From: Micromonospora rifamycinica
GTDB taxonomy: Bacteria > Actinomycetota > Actinomycetes > Mycobacteriales > Micromonosporaceae
Direction: 5' to 3'
NCBI RefSeq assembly: GCF_900090265.1
Contig: NZ_LT607752.1
Location: 1,922,001 to 1,986,000, forward strand
DNA: 64,000 nt
Both the position numbers and the translations under genes were made by a program. The notes beneath the pieces are model-generated. The model saw only the letters and a program-made list of their open reading frames with translations. It searched no databases and was not told the DNA's origin. Within the stretch, counting starts at the first letter, position 1, and every line of letters begins with the position of its first letter. Below are positions 34,562 to 43,056 of the stretch, in pieces.

Positions 34562-35650
34562 TCAGCCGGTCAGCCGGTAGAGCCGGTGGAAGCGGTCGGT
34601 GACGGCGAGGATCGTCATCCCCGAGAAGCCCGCCCGGGTGGCCAGCTCGCGCACCATCCCGGGACGCAGCACCGTGCCGGTGCCCGTGGAGTCCTCGCCG
34701 GTGCGGCTCGCCGGCAGGCAGTGCAGCACGCTGGTGCCGTACTGGAAGCGTTCCACGTCGTCGCCGGGGGCCGTGAAGGCCGGCGCGACCTTGGCGTCCA
34801 TCACGAGCACGGCCCCGTCGGCGGCCCGCAACTGCCGGCAGGCCCGGAGCACGGCGACCGGTTGCGACACCTCGTGCAGTGCGTCGAAGAGGCACACCAG
34901 GTCGTAGCCGCCGGCCAGCTGGGGGTCGGCGGCGTCCCGGCAGGCGAAGCGGACCCGGTCGGCCACACCCGCGTCGGCGGCATGCCGCTCGGCCTGCCGC
35001 AGCGCGGCCCCGTCGAGGTCCAGGCCGGTCACCTCGGCGTGCGGATACGCCCGCGCGAGCGCGATGCTCGACCAGCCGGTGCCGCAGGCGACGTCGGCGA
35101 TGCGCCGGCCGGGCGTGCCGAGCCGGGCGTGCACGTCCGGCACCTGCTCGGCGATCCAGCCGGCGAGCTGGTGGGCGAAGAGTGCCCGGTTGGCGCCGGA
35201 GTGGCCGTCGCGCCAGTCGACGCCGAACACGTCGTCGGGCACACCCGCGCCGCTGCGGTAGGCGGCCACGAGTTCCGGTAGGGCGGCGGCGACGCCGCCG
35301 AGGGGCAGCACGGCGAGGGAGGCCAGGGACATCGGGTCGTCCGAGACCGTGAGGACGGCGGCGTGCCCGGCGGGCAGCCGGTAGGTACGGCGGTCGGCCG
35401 GTGCCCGCACGTCGTCGGTCTCCACGATGCCGCAGACGGCCTGCTGCTCCAGCCACTCCCGGGCGTACCGGGGGGCGACGTCGGCGGCGCGGGCCAGCTC
35501 GTCCGGGGTCATCGGCCCCGGCGCGGCGGCCAACGCCTCGTACAACCCGAGCTTGACCCCCAGGTACGCCGAGAGGAGTTCCTGCGTGGCGAGGAGAGAC
35601 TTCCACATTCTCATCGCGAACACGTGTGTCTGCGGGTCAGACACTGTCAT
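34562..35650 (-). CDS. SAM-dependent methyltransferase with winged-helix N-terminus
   Basis: A 362-residue methyltransferase. The N-terminal part (LGVKLGLYEALAAAPGPMTPDELARAADVAPRYAREWL) is a winged helix of the Rv2258c-like type; SAM motif I is ADVACGTGWSSIALARAYP and LVCLFDALHEVSQPV follows. It differs from the two plant-type O-methyltransferases of the cluster. ATG 35650 follows GGGAGG by 6 bases. It is divergent from the flavin monooxygenase at 35835. Whether it methylates O, N or C cannot be told. Confidence 0.88.
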   Translation of the reverse strand: MTVSDPQTHVFAMRMWKSLLATQELLSAYLGVKLGLYEALAAAPGPMTPDELARAADVAPRYAREWLEQQAVCGIVETDDVRAPADRRTYRLPAGHAAVLTVSDDPMSLASLAVLPLGGVAAALPELVAAYRSGAGVPDDVFGVDWRDGHSGANRALFAHQLAGWIAEQVPDVHARLGTPGRRIADVACGTGWSSIALARAYPHAEVTGLDLDGAALRQAERHAADAGVADRVRFACRDAADPQLAGGYDLVCLFDALHEVSQPVAVLRACRQLRAADGAVLVMDAKVAPAFTAPGDDVERFQYGTSVLHCLPASRTGEDSTGTGTVLRPGMVRELATRAGFSGMTILAVTDRFHRLYRLTG

Positions 35651-35834
35651 GAGACACCTCCCCGATCAGCGCAACCTGTGTTTCCAGAGTGTCTACAGAC
35701 AACACTCCCATGCCTGTTGCACGATACAGGTAGACAGTAGGATGGTCATCGGTCGTTTCCGAGCCGCCCGCGGTGGCGGAGCAGGCTCGGCTCGGCACTC
35801 GTACCGCACGCCAGACCGGAGGGCGAGGATCGGC
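35651..35834. promoter_or_regulatory. Divergent promoter with TGTC-N4-GACA palindrome
   Basis: TGTCTACAGACA at 35690-35701 is a near-perfect palindrome set within a larger AGTGT...ACACT repeat. Related AGTGTCT/AGACACT words occur at 37482-37504 and 39270-39276. TAGACAGTAGGAT near 35732 may hold a rightward -10 (TAGGAT). The rightward gene starts at 35835, leaving a leader of nearly 100 bases. Confidence 0.45.
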
Positions 35835-36971
35835 ATGACGACGTGGCAACTGGTCCATGATCTTCTTCCGGAGGTCGCCAAACACGCCGACGAGGTGGAG
35901 CGGCTCCGCGGGCTCCCGGACCCGCTGTACGACGGGCTGCGGGCGGCGGGGTGCCTGCGCATGCTCGCGCCGGTGGCGCACGGCGGCGCCGGTCTCAGCG
36001 TGCCGGACACGCTGCGGGTCATCGAGACCCTGGGCACGGCGGACGGCTCGGTCGCCTGGCTGGTCGGCCAGGTCGCGTTGTCCCAGCTCATCATCGGCTG
36101 CGCGGCGGAGGAGACGGTCGCGACGATCTTCGCCGACGGGCCGGACGTCTACGCGGCCGGCTCGGTGGCGCCCAAGGGCAGGGCCACCGAGGTCGAGGGC
36201 GGATGGCGGGTCTCCGGTCAGTGGCCCTTCGTCACCGGCTGCGAGCGCGCCGACTGGGTCTATCTGAACTGCGTCCTGGTCCGGGGGCGCGCGGTGGCGA
36301 TGGCCGACGGCCGGCCCGCCACCCGGATCATGTTGCTGCCCGCCGCGGACGTGACAGTCGTCGACACCTGGCACACCCTGGGCCTGCGCGGCACGGGCAG
36401 CCACGATCTGGCCGTCTCCGGCGGCTTCTGCCCCGACGAGCGGGCGGTGACGCTGGCGCCCGGGACGGCGGGCGCGGACCGGGCGGCGATGAGCATCGCG
36501 CAGTCCAGCCTCATCATCGCCGCGGCCGCGACGGGCATCGCCGAGGGGGCGCTGCGGGACGTCGTGGAGTTGGCGGCCGGCGGTAAGCGGCCGGCGCTCA
36601 GCGCCACGCGGCTCGCCTCCTCGACCACCTTCCAGGAGCGGCTGGGCGAGGCCCGGATGGTGGCGCAGGCGGGCCGGGCGCTGCTCTACGACCAGGCCGG
36701 ACAGGAGTGGGGCGCGGTCGCGGGCCCGGACGCGGCGGTGCGGCGGGCACAGGTCCGGGCGGCGGCCGCGCAGGCGACCGCGCTGGCGGTACGGGCGACC
36801 GACACGGCCTTCGAGCTGGCCGGCGGGACGGCGGTGTACGACGCGTCTCCCCTGTCCCGGCGGCTGCGTGACGCCAACACCGCTCGGCAGCACTTCGTGG
36901 CCAGTCGCCACTCGTACACGGCCTTCGGCGCGCACCTGGTCGGCGAGGGCGGCGACGGCGGTCCGCTGTGA
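35835..36971 (+). CDS. Group D flavin monooxygenase (acyl-CoA dehydrogenase fold)
   Basis: A 378-residue protein with acyl-CoA dehydrogenase fold but features of FMNH2-dependent monooxygenases such as HsaA, DszC and sugar N-oxygenases: GGAGLSVPDTLRVIETLGTADGS, GGWRVSGQWPFVTGCERADWVYL, and HTLGLRGTGSHDLAVSGGF. The C-terminal bundle ends with LRDANTARQHFVASRHSYTAFG, typical of this group, rather than GGTSEI. It would need reduced flavin, available from the reductase at 33573. It probably hydroxylates a carbon or an amine. ATG 35835 follows GAGG; the frame is open far upstream but into the divergent gene. Confidence 0.85.
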   Translation: MTTWQLVHDLLPEVAKHADEVERLRGLPDPLYDGLRAAGCLRMLAPVAHGGAGLSVPDTLRVIETLGTADGSVAWLVGQVALSQLIIGCAAEETVATIFADGPDVYAAGSVAPKGRATEVEGGWRVSGQWPFVTGCERADWVYLNCVLVRGRAVAMADGRPATRIMLLPAADVTVVDTWHTLGLRGTGSHDLAVSGGFCPDERAVTLAPGTAGADRAAMSIAQSSLIIAAAATGIAEGALRDVVELAAGGKRPALSATRLASSTTFQERLGEARMVAQAGRALLYDQAGQEWGAVAGPDAAVRRAQVRAAAAQATALAVRATDTAFELAGGTAVYDASPLSRRLRDANTARQHFVASRHSYTAFGAHLVGEGGDGGPL

Positions 36972-36987
36972 CGGGTGATGCGGTGCC

Positions 36988-37449
36988 TCACTTGGCGCTG
37001 GGGATGACACCCTTGCGTCGTAGCCGGGTGATCCACCCCTGCGCCGTGTGGGTGGGCACGCCGTAGTGCTGGGCGACGCCGATCACGGTGCGGTTCTTGA
37101 CGTAGATGTCCTTGAGCTCGCTCGGGTCCGGCATGCGACGGTAGGCGCGGTCGGACTTGGCCGCCCGGCTCGGCGTGGTGACGCGGTAGGGTGCCGTGGT
37201 CTCCACGCCTTCGGTCGAGGCGACGACGGCTCTGGGCCGCTTCGCGGCGAACGCCTGCATCAGCAGCTCCAGGTCGACCTGGAGCAGGTCGGCGGCGCCG
37301 AGCTTGACGTCGTCCGCGACGCGTACGGTCAGCTCCTTGATGTAGACCTGACCTTCTTCGGCGAACACTCGCATGGTGGTGCGGGAGGCATCCTCTCCCG
37401 CGTCTTCCTGACCGAGTACCGGGGTGATCGTGACTATGTATTGAGCCAT
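36988..37449 (-). CDS. Small helix-turn-helix DNA-binding protein
   Basis: A 153-residue protein. Residues 1-70 form a beta-rich/helical domain (AQYIVTITPVLGQEDAGEDA, IKELTVRVADDVKLGAADLLQ). The C-terminus is a clear helix-turn-helix: ELKDIYVKNRTVIGVAQHYG followed by VPTHTAQGWITRLRRKGVIP, with VAQHYGV as first helix and turn and THTAQGWITRLR as recognition helix. It is not Lsr2. ATG 37449 begins after GGGACAG; the open frame upstream to 37578 lacks homology-like character. It is the only apparent DNA-binding protein in the NRPS cluster and is the best candidate for its regulator. A 26-bp palindrome lies about 155 bases upstream. Confidence 0.75.
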   Translation of the reverse strand: MAQYIVTITPVLGQEDAGEDASRTTMRVFAEEGQVYIKELTVRVADDVKLGAADLLQVDLELLMQAFAAKRPRAVVASTEGVETTAPYRVTTPSRAAKSDRAYRRMPDPSELKDIYVKNRTVIGVAQHYGVPTHTAQGWITRLRRKGVIPSAK

Positions 37450-37716
37450 CGTCTCTGTCCCTCTTCCCTGACCAACAGCCGGTGTCTGCAAGACGCCAAG
37501 ACACAATCTAAAACATGGCTTGTTTGGTTGGCCCTTCAGGCATGCACACAGCACGCCCACGACGGCCCTAAGTGACACTAACCTAACAGAAGGTCATCTT
37601 CAGGACAACCATCGATATTGATGGTTGTCAGGAAAACACTTCACGTATGAGCGACACCAGAAAACCACGTCCCGAAGTCTCCTCCTGTCGTTGGGATCAC
37701 GTATCGGTGGCGGCGC
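37450..37716 (-). promoter_or_regulatory. Upstream region of HTH gene with 26-bp palindrome
   Basis: Non-coding and AT-richer than its surroundings. A perfect inverted repeat, GACAACCATC (37604-37613), loop GATATT, GATGGTTGTC (37620-37629), stands out. GTGTCT (37482-37487) and AGACAC (37499-37504) form a second repeat close to the gene start. The absence of a T-run after the palindrome favours an operator over a terminator for the aldehyde dehydrogenase gene that ends at 37717. Confidence 0.6.
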
Positions 37717-39180
37717 TCACACCGACATCCACACGTTCTTCGGTCGGAGGAACTCACGCAGGCCGGCGACGCCGCCGATCCGCCCGGAACCACTCTGCTT
37801 CACTCCGCCGAACGGCGCCGACGGCATCAGACCCGGCGCCCCGTTCACCCACACGCTGCCGGCCGCGACGACCCGGCTGACCCGGTGGGCACGGCGCAGG
37901 TCGTTGGTGTGCAGGTACGCTCCCAGGCCGTACCGGGTGGCGTTGGCCAGCCGCACCGCTTCTTCCTCGGTGTCGAAGCTCGACACCGCCAACACCGGTC
38001 CGAACACCTCCTCCTGGACGAGCTCGCCGTCGCCGTCGGCGTCGACGAAGACCGTCGGCTCCACGAAGAAACCGTCGGCGAGATCCCCGCCACAACGCCC
38101 GCCGCCGGTCAGCAACCGCGCCCCGGACAGCCGGGCACGGTCGATCACCCCGACGATCCGCTCACACGCCCGCCGGGAGACCACCGGACCCATCACGGTC
38201 GTCTCGTCGGCGGGGTCGCCCACCCGGATCCGGCGCAGCCGCGAGGTCAGCGTCTGGAGCACCTGCTCCCGGACGGCCGAGTGCACCAGCAGCCGGGTGC
38301 CGTTCGCACAGCCCTGTCCCGACAGGGCCACCACGCCGCTCATCGCGTACCGCGCCGCCGACCGGAGGTCGGCGTCGTCGAAGATGACGTGCGGCGACTT
38401 GCCACCCAGTTCCAACGCCACCGGGGTCAGGTTCCGGGACGCCTCGGCGAGCACCTGCCGGCCGGTGGCCGCGCTGCCGGTGAAGTGCACCTTGTCGACG
38501 CCGGGATGCCCCGCCAGGGCCGCTCCCGCCGGCGGCCCCCCGGGCACGACCACCACCACGCCCTGCGGCACCCCTGCCTCCACCGCCAGCTCGACGAACC
38601 GCTGGCCGACGAAGGGCGCCAGCTCCGACGGCTTGACCACGACGGCGTTACCGGCCGCCAGCGCCGGCCCGAGCAGCTGTGCCATCGACATCAGCGAGCC
38701 GTTCCACGGGATGATCCCGGCCACCACGCCGTACGGCTCGTCGAGGGTGTAGTCCAGGCTGCGGCCGGGCCAGGTGGGCACCACCTCGCCGCCGATCTTG
38801 TCGCACCACCCGGCGTAGTACCGCACGTGGTCGGCCGCCAACGCCGGCATCCGCCGGGCGAGCTGCATCGGCAGGCCGATCTCCAGGCTCTGCAGCGCGG
38901 CGAGGGGTTCGGCGTGCACGAGCAACAGGTCGGCCAGCCGCAGCAGCGTGTCGCGCCGCACCTCGGCCGAGCTGTCCCGCCACCCGGGCAGGCTCTCCCG
39001 GGCCAGGGCCACCGCCTGGTCGATCTCGGCCGGCCCGGCGAGCACCACCTCCGTCGTCGGCCGCCCGGTCGCGGCGTAGACGTGTTCCGCCCGGCCGCCC
39101 GAGGACTCCACCACCCGGTCCCCGCCGATCCACAGTGCCGGCTCGGGCACCAGGTGGGTGGGGGGTTCGCTCATTCCCAT
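37717..39180 (-). CDS. NAD(P)-dependent aldehyde dehydrogenase
   Basis: A 487-residue aldehyde dehydrogenase. The conserved segments IIPWNGSLMSMAQLLGPALAAG, the general-base glutamate in ELGGKSPHVIFDDADL and the nucleophilic cysteine in SGQGCANGTRLLV are intact, as is EEVFGPVLAV. It oxidises an aldehyde to an acid; an aldehyde could come from the SsuD-like monooxygenase or from a reductive release step. ATG 39180 follows GAGGAG. It is divergent from the MFS exporter and shares a promoter region holding the cluster's GTCTTTGCA element. Confidence 0.95.
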   Translation of the reverse strand: MGMSEPPTHLVPEPALWIGGDRVVESSGGRAEHVYAATGRPTTEVVLAGPAEIDQAVALARESLPGWRDSSAEVRRDTLLRLADLLLVHAEPLAALQSLEIGLPMQLARRMPALAADHVRYYAGWCDKIGGEVVPTWPGRSLDYTLDEPYGVVAGIIPWNGSLMSMAQLLGPALAAGNAVVVKPSELAPFVGQRFVELAVEAGVPQGVVVVVPGGPPAGAALAGHPGVDKVHFTGSAATGRQVLAEASRNLTPVALELGGKSPHVIFDDADLRSAARYAMSGVVALSGQGCANGTRLLVHSAVREQVLQTLTSRLRRIRVGDPADETTVMGPVVSRRACERIVGVIDRARLSGARLLTGGGRCGGDLADGFFVEPTVFVDADGDGELVQEEVFGPVLAVSSFDTEEEAVRLANATRYGLGAYLHTNDLRRAHRVSRVVAAGSVWVNGAPGLMPSAPFGGVKQSGSGRIGGVAGLREFLRPKNVWMSV

Positions 39181-39392
39181 CGTGTGCTCCTCGCGTCGGC
39201 ATCACCGGTCGTACGTGTCTTTGCAGAATCCCATAAAAGACTCGTAGGACACTAGCGGGCATCTCTGATAGACACTCCTACACGCCGCAGATAGCCTGTC
39301 TCTCAGCAACCGAAGTGGCAGCGGTGTCCGCGCTGGTCGCTCCCCTTCCCAGCCGGCCGAAACCCGAAAGAACGATCATGGAAGGTACGCGA
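39181..39392. promoter_or_regulatory. Divergent promoter, ALDH and MFS genes
   Basis: Holds GTCTTTGCAGAATCCC (39217-39232), close to 2756-2771, and AAAGACTCG (39236-39244), forming a GTCTTT/AAAGAC inverted repeat like that at 2753-2793. AGACACT follows at 39270-39276. The rest, to the MFS start, shows no other clear signal. Confidence 0.5.
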
Positions 39393-41099
39393 ATGACACC
39401 ACCGAGGACGCGACCGTCCCCCAGTCCCGCGGAGACGCCTGCGACGCCGGCCGCGGAGCCGACCGTCGAGCCGGCTCCGATCGCCGGCCGGGCGCGGGCC
39501 ATCGCGCTCTTCGCCGTCCTGGTCGGCCTGCTGCTCGACCTGCTCGACATCGTGATCGTCAACGTGGCCCTGCCGACCATCCAGGAGGACATCGGCGCCA
39601 CCAGCTCGAACATGCAGTGGATGGTGGGCGGGTACGCCCTCGCCTTCGCCACCATGCTGGTGACCGGTGGCCGGCTGGGTGACATCTACGGCCGTAAGCG
39701 CATCTTCATCATCGGCATGATCGGGTTCGCCACCGCCTCGCTCATCGCCGGCATCGCCGACAACCCCGAGCAGCTCATCCTGGCCCGTTTCTTCCAGGGC
39801 GGCATGGGCGCGCTCATGGTCCCGCAGGTGCTGTCGATCCTCCAGGTCATGTACCCGCCGGCCGAGCGGGGCCGGGCCTTCGCCGGGCTGAGCGTGGTCT
39901 TCGCCGTCGGCACGGTGGCCGGCCCGATCGTGGGTGCCCTGCTCACCGCCGTCAACGTCGCGAACCTCACCTGGCGCACGGTCTTCCTGGTGAACATCCC
40001 GATCGCCGTGGTGTGTCTCCTGATCACCGCCAAGCTGGTCCCCGAGTCCAAGGGCAAATCCGCCCAACGCCTGGACGTCGCCGGTGCCGCCCTGGTGGGC
40101 ATCGGCATGCTCCTGCTGGTGTTCCCGCTGATCACCGGCCCGGAGCAGGGCTGGCCGGCGTGGACCCTGGTCAGCCTGGCCGCCTCGGTCGTGACCTTCG
40201 CCGTACTGGTCGCGGTGCAACGCCGACGGACGGAATCCCCGCTCATCCCGATGTCGCTGTTCTCCCACCGTTCCTTCCGCGGTGGCCTCGCCGTCTCGCT
40301 GTTGTTCATGAGCGGCGTCATGCCGTTCTTCCTGGTCAACACCCTCTACCTGCAGTTCGGGCAGGGCTTCTCGGTGATCAAGGCGGGCCTGATCGGCATC
40401 ATGTGGGGCTTCGCCGTCCCGCTGTTCACCGCCATCTCCGCCCGCCGCATCACCCCGAAGATCGGCCGGCTCGGCCTGCAACTCGGACTGACCATGCTGA
40501 TCGCGTCGATGGTCATCCTGATCACGGTGATCAACCAGATCGACGCCGCCAATCCCTGGGCGCTCGCCCCCGGGCTCGTCCTGGGCGGCGCGGGCATGGG
40601 CATGACCTTCGCCCCGCTGCTCACGTACACCCTCAACGACGTGCCGCTGGACAGCGCGGGCGCGGCCTCCGGGGTCTTCAACACCGTGCAGCAGATGGGT
40701 GCCGCCATCGGCATCGCCCTGAGCAGCATGGTCTTCTTCATCGCCCTGGCGGTCCAGTCCTCCGCCGTCGGCGACGACCTGCGGAACACGGTCCGGGACG
40801 AGCTGACCGCCCGGGGGGTGCCGGTGGCGACGGCCGAGTCCGCCGCCGACGACGCCCGTTCCTGTCTCACCGAACGGATCAAGGCCGCCAACCCCATCGC
40901 CGACCTGGACGTCTGCCGCGCCGTGTCGTCGCAGTCCGGCGCGGACGTCGCCGACCGGCACGACGAGCTGCAGTTCACCGCGAACCGCACCGCGTACCAG
41001 GAGGCCACGGTACGCGCGCTGGTCTACCAGATCGTCGTGTTCGCACTGGCCATCGCCGCGAGCTTCCTGCTCCCCCGCCGCGTCGAGCACCGGGGCTGA
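39393..41099 (+). CDS. MFS drug exporter, DHA2 family (14 TM)
   Basis: A 568-residue multidrug efflux protein of the DHA2 (EmrB/QacA) type. After a proline/threonine-rich cytoplasmic N-terminus, membrane segments start at IALFAVLVGLLLDLLDIVIV with the family motif LDIVIVNVALPTI; GGRLGDIYGRKR is the loop 2-3 motif. Fourteen hydrophobic segments can be traced. A long extracytoplasmic loop with two cysteines (RSCLTER...DVCRAV) precedes the last helix. It probably exports the NRPS product and gives self-resistance. ATG 39393 has GGAAGG 7 bases before; ATG 39378 and GTG 39315 are alternatives. Confidence 0.93.
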   Translation: MTPPRTRPSPSPAETPATPAAEPTVEPAPIAGRARAIALFAVLVGLLLDLLDIVIVNVALPTIQEDIGATSSNMQWMVGGYALAFATMLVTGGRLGDIYGRKRIFIIGMIGFATASLIAGIADNPEQLILARFFQGGMGALMVPQVLSILQVMYPPAERGRAFAGLSVVFAVGTVAGPIVGALLTAVNVANLTWRTVFLVNIPIAVVCLLITAKLVPESKGKSAQRLDVAGAALVGIGMLLLVFPLITGPEQGWPAWTLVSLAASVVTFAVLVAVQRRRTESPLIPMSLFSHRSFRGGLAVSLLFMSGVMPFFLVNTLYLQFGQGFSVIKAGLIGIMWGFAVPLFTAISARRITPKIGRLGLQLGLTMLIASMVILITVINQIDAANPWALAPGLVLGGAGMGMTFAPLLTYTLNDVPLDSAGAASGVFNTVQQMGAAIGIALSSMVFFIALAVQSSAVGDDLRNTVRDELTARGVPVATAESAADDARSCLTERIKAANPIADLDVCRAVSSQSGADVADRHDELQFTANRTAYQEATVRALVYQIVVFALAIAASFLLPRRVEHRG

Positions 41100-41110
41100 G
41101 CCCAGCCCGC

Positions 41111-41146
41111 CCCGGGTCCGCCGCCGAACCCGGCGGCGGACCCGGG
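41111..41146. terminator. Terminator hairpin, 16-bp stem
   Basis: Arms 41111-41126 and 41131-41146 pair perfectly around AACC, 11 bases after the MFS stop codon. This probably marks the end of NRPS-cluster transcription on this side. Confidence 0.85.
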
Positions 41147-41243
41147 GGACGTGGCGGAACCCGGGACGGCGGTAGAGACTCGACGACACCAGCCACGACG
41201 ACGGACGGACACGTGTCGAGACACGTGTGCCGAGGGGGTCACC

Positions 41244-42026
41244 ATGCTCGTGCCCGCACCACGTTTCGCCCCACCCGGGGACCGGCTCACCTACCACCAC
41301 AGTGAACGCCGGGTCCGGGGCAGCATCGGCGACGTCGTCGTCGTGGACAGCCGGCAGCCGATGCTCGTCTGGGAACCCGGCCTGCCGGTGCCCTTCTGGG
41401 TCTTTCCGCTGGCCGACCTGGTCGGTGCGACACTGCGGCCCGCCGCCCAGCCCCCGGACCCCGGCACCCGGGCCGGGAGCAGCTTCCACGACCTGGCCGT
41501 CGGCGGGCTGAGCCTGCCCAACGCCGCGTGGACCTACCCGGGGGACTTCTTCTCCGAGACCGTGTGCCTGGCCTGGCGGGAGTGGTTCGGCCAGGGCGTC
41601 GAGCGGTGGTACGAGGAGGACGAAGAGGTGTTCGTGCACCCCCGGGATCCGTTCTCCCGGGTCGACTCGGTGTCCAGTTCCCGACACGTGGTGGTGAGAC
41701 ACCAGGACGTCGTCCTCGCCGACACCCGCCGCCCGGTGCTCCTCTTCGAGACCGGCCTGCCCACCCGCTACTACATCCCGGCGGACGACCTGGCCCGGGA
41801 GTTGCTGATCCCCTCGGACCACCACACCCGCTGCCCCTACAAGGGAACCGCCTCGTACTGGTCGCTGCGCGACGTACCCGGACCGGCGGGGCGCTCCATC
41901 GCCTGGTTCTATCCCGAGCCGCTGCCCGAGGTGGCCAACATCGCCGGACTGACCGCGTTCTACCCGGAGCGGGTGACGATCCTGGTGGACGGCGAGTCGG
42001 TCAGTCCGACCACCGCGCTGCCGTGA
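41244..42026 (+). CDS. Tandem DUF427 protein
   Basis: A 260-residue protein with two DUF427-type units, each with the pattern (V)VVxDSRQPMLVWEPGLPVPFWVFPLADL / VVLADTRRPVLLFETGLPTRYYIPADDLARELL. The second unit is followed by HTRCPYKGTASYWSL and IAWFYPEPLPEVANIAGLTAFY, the best conserved part of the family. The function of DUF427 proteins is unknown. ATG 41244 is preceded by GAGGGGG. It lies after the exporter's terminator and is probably not part of the biosynthetic cluster. Confidence 0.85.
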   Translation: MLVPAPRFAPPGDRLTYHHSERRVRGSIGDVVVVDSRQPMLVWEPGLPVPFWVFPLADLVGATLRPAAQPPDPGTRAGSSFHDLAVGGLSLPNAAWTYPGDFFSETVCLAWREWFGQGVERWYEEDEEVFVHPRDPFSRVDSVSSSRHVVVRHQDVVLADTRRPVLLFETGLPTRYYIPADDLARELLIPSDHHTRCPYKGTASYWSLRDVPGPAGRSIAWFYPEPLPEVANIAGLTAFYPERVTILVDGESVSPTTALP

Positions 42027-42027
42027 C

Positions 42028-42046
42028 GGACGTCGCGGGGACGTCC
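42028..42046. terminator. Small hairpin after DUF427 gene
   Basis: GGACGTC (42028-42034) and GACGTCC (42040-42046) form a 7-bp stem right after the stop codon, between convergent genes. Confidence 0.5.
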
Positions 42047-42140
42047 GAGACCTTCCGGCCCGGCGGGCACCCGTTCCCGGCGTCCCCGATGTCGCTCCGG
42101 TCGACGGTTCCCCGACCGGGCGGACCGCCCTCCGCCCGGA

Positions 42141-42839
42141 TCACTGGCCGGTGCAGGCGTCGGTGACGGTCGCGGTCCAGACCTCGGGGTGGGTGGACCA
42201 GAAGTCGTGCGGCACACCCGGAACCGTCGAGAACCTTCCCCGCGGCACGAGTGCGGCGAGCTGTGCCAGGGGCCACGACGGGCGGATGTCGTCGCCGGCC
42301 GCGATGAAGTGCATCGGCACGGCGCAGGTAGCCAGCCCGCGCCACAGGTCCGGCCGGTGGATCCACTCGGTGAACGACTCCCCCAGCGCGGCGTGGACCC
42401 CGGGTACCCAGGCGATGTCCACCACCGGTTGGGACGCCCGGCCGGCCTCGTACGCCGCCAACCAGGTCCGGTCGCACTGCGGTCCCCTTCCGGCGACGCT
42501 CACCACCGCGGCCACCGCCTCCGGATGGTCGACGGCGTAGCGCACCGCAAGGTCACCACCCCACGAGTGGCCGAGGACGGTCCAGGTGGCGACACCGACC
42601 TCGACACGGATGGCCTCAAGATCGGCGATCGCCTGTGCCATGGTGTGCGGACCACCGGCCGACCGGCCGACACCGCGAGGCTCGGGGTACCAGGCCCGGT
42701 GACCCCGCGGCGCGAGCCCGTCCCTCTCCAGGTACTGCACGCAGCCCGGACCACCGCTCAGGACGACGACGGCCGGCCCTCGACCGGTGACCCCCACGTG
42801 CAACGCCGCCGATCCCACCTGGACCATCCGGGACTCCAT
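42141..42839 (-). CDS. Alpha/beta hydrolase (prolyl aminopeptidase-like)
   Basis: A 232-residue alpha/beta hydrolase. Oxyanion-hole segment LSGGPGCVQYLERDG, WYPEPRGVGRSAGGPHTM and nucleophile GHSWGGDLAVRYAVDHP match the proline iminopeptidase branch; the acid is in FIAAGDDIRPS and the histidine in VPGVPHDFW. Substrate unknown. ATG 42839 is used; ATG 42827, which has GGAG before it, is equally possible. The open frame to 42989 runs into the upstream intergenic region. Confidence 0.85.
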   Translation of the reverse strand: MESRMVQVGSAALHVGVTGRGPAVVVLSGGPGCVQYLERDGLAPRGHRAWYPEPRGVGRSAGGPHTMAQAIADLEAIRVEVGVATWTVLGHSWGGDLAVRYAVDHPEAVAAVVSVAGRGPQCDRTWLAAYEAGRASQPVVDIAWVPGVHAALGESFTEWIHRPDLWRGLATCAVPMHFIAAGDDIRPSWPLAQLAALVPRGRFSTVPGVPHDFWSTHPEVWTATVTDACTGQ

Positions 42840-43056
42840 GCCCGGGAACGCTAGTGCCTGGACACACCGCGTGTCGATGGGCTCCGCGCCGTCGGGAAAC
42901 TCCGTCGCCCCGGCACCCGCGTCCCGGCGACAATGCTCACCTGCGACCTTCGCCCTGGCCTGGGGCCTGGCTGCCCGGTCGCCACACACGATCGTCTACC
43001 TTCCGCTCCGCCACCGGGAGCCGCCCGTCGACCATGCCTGGGGACGCCCGCTCGAC

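Noticed and set aside
36988..37449. Lsr2-type nucleoid protein
   Set aside because: It lacks the Lsr2 N-terminal dimerisation strand pattern and the C-terminal RGR AT-hook; only the general idea of a small DNA-binding protein holds.
37604..37629. Palindrome as terminator for the aldehyde dehydrogenase gene
   Set aside because: It is AT-centred, lies about 90 bases past the stop codon and has no T-run; the other terminators in this window are GC-rich hairpins within about 15 bases of a stop codon.
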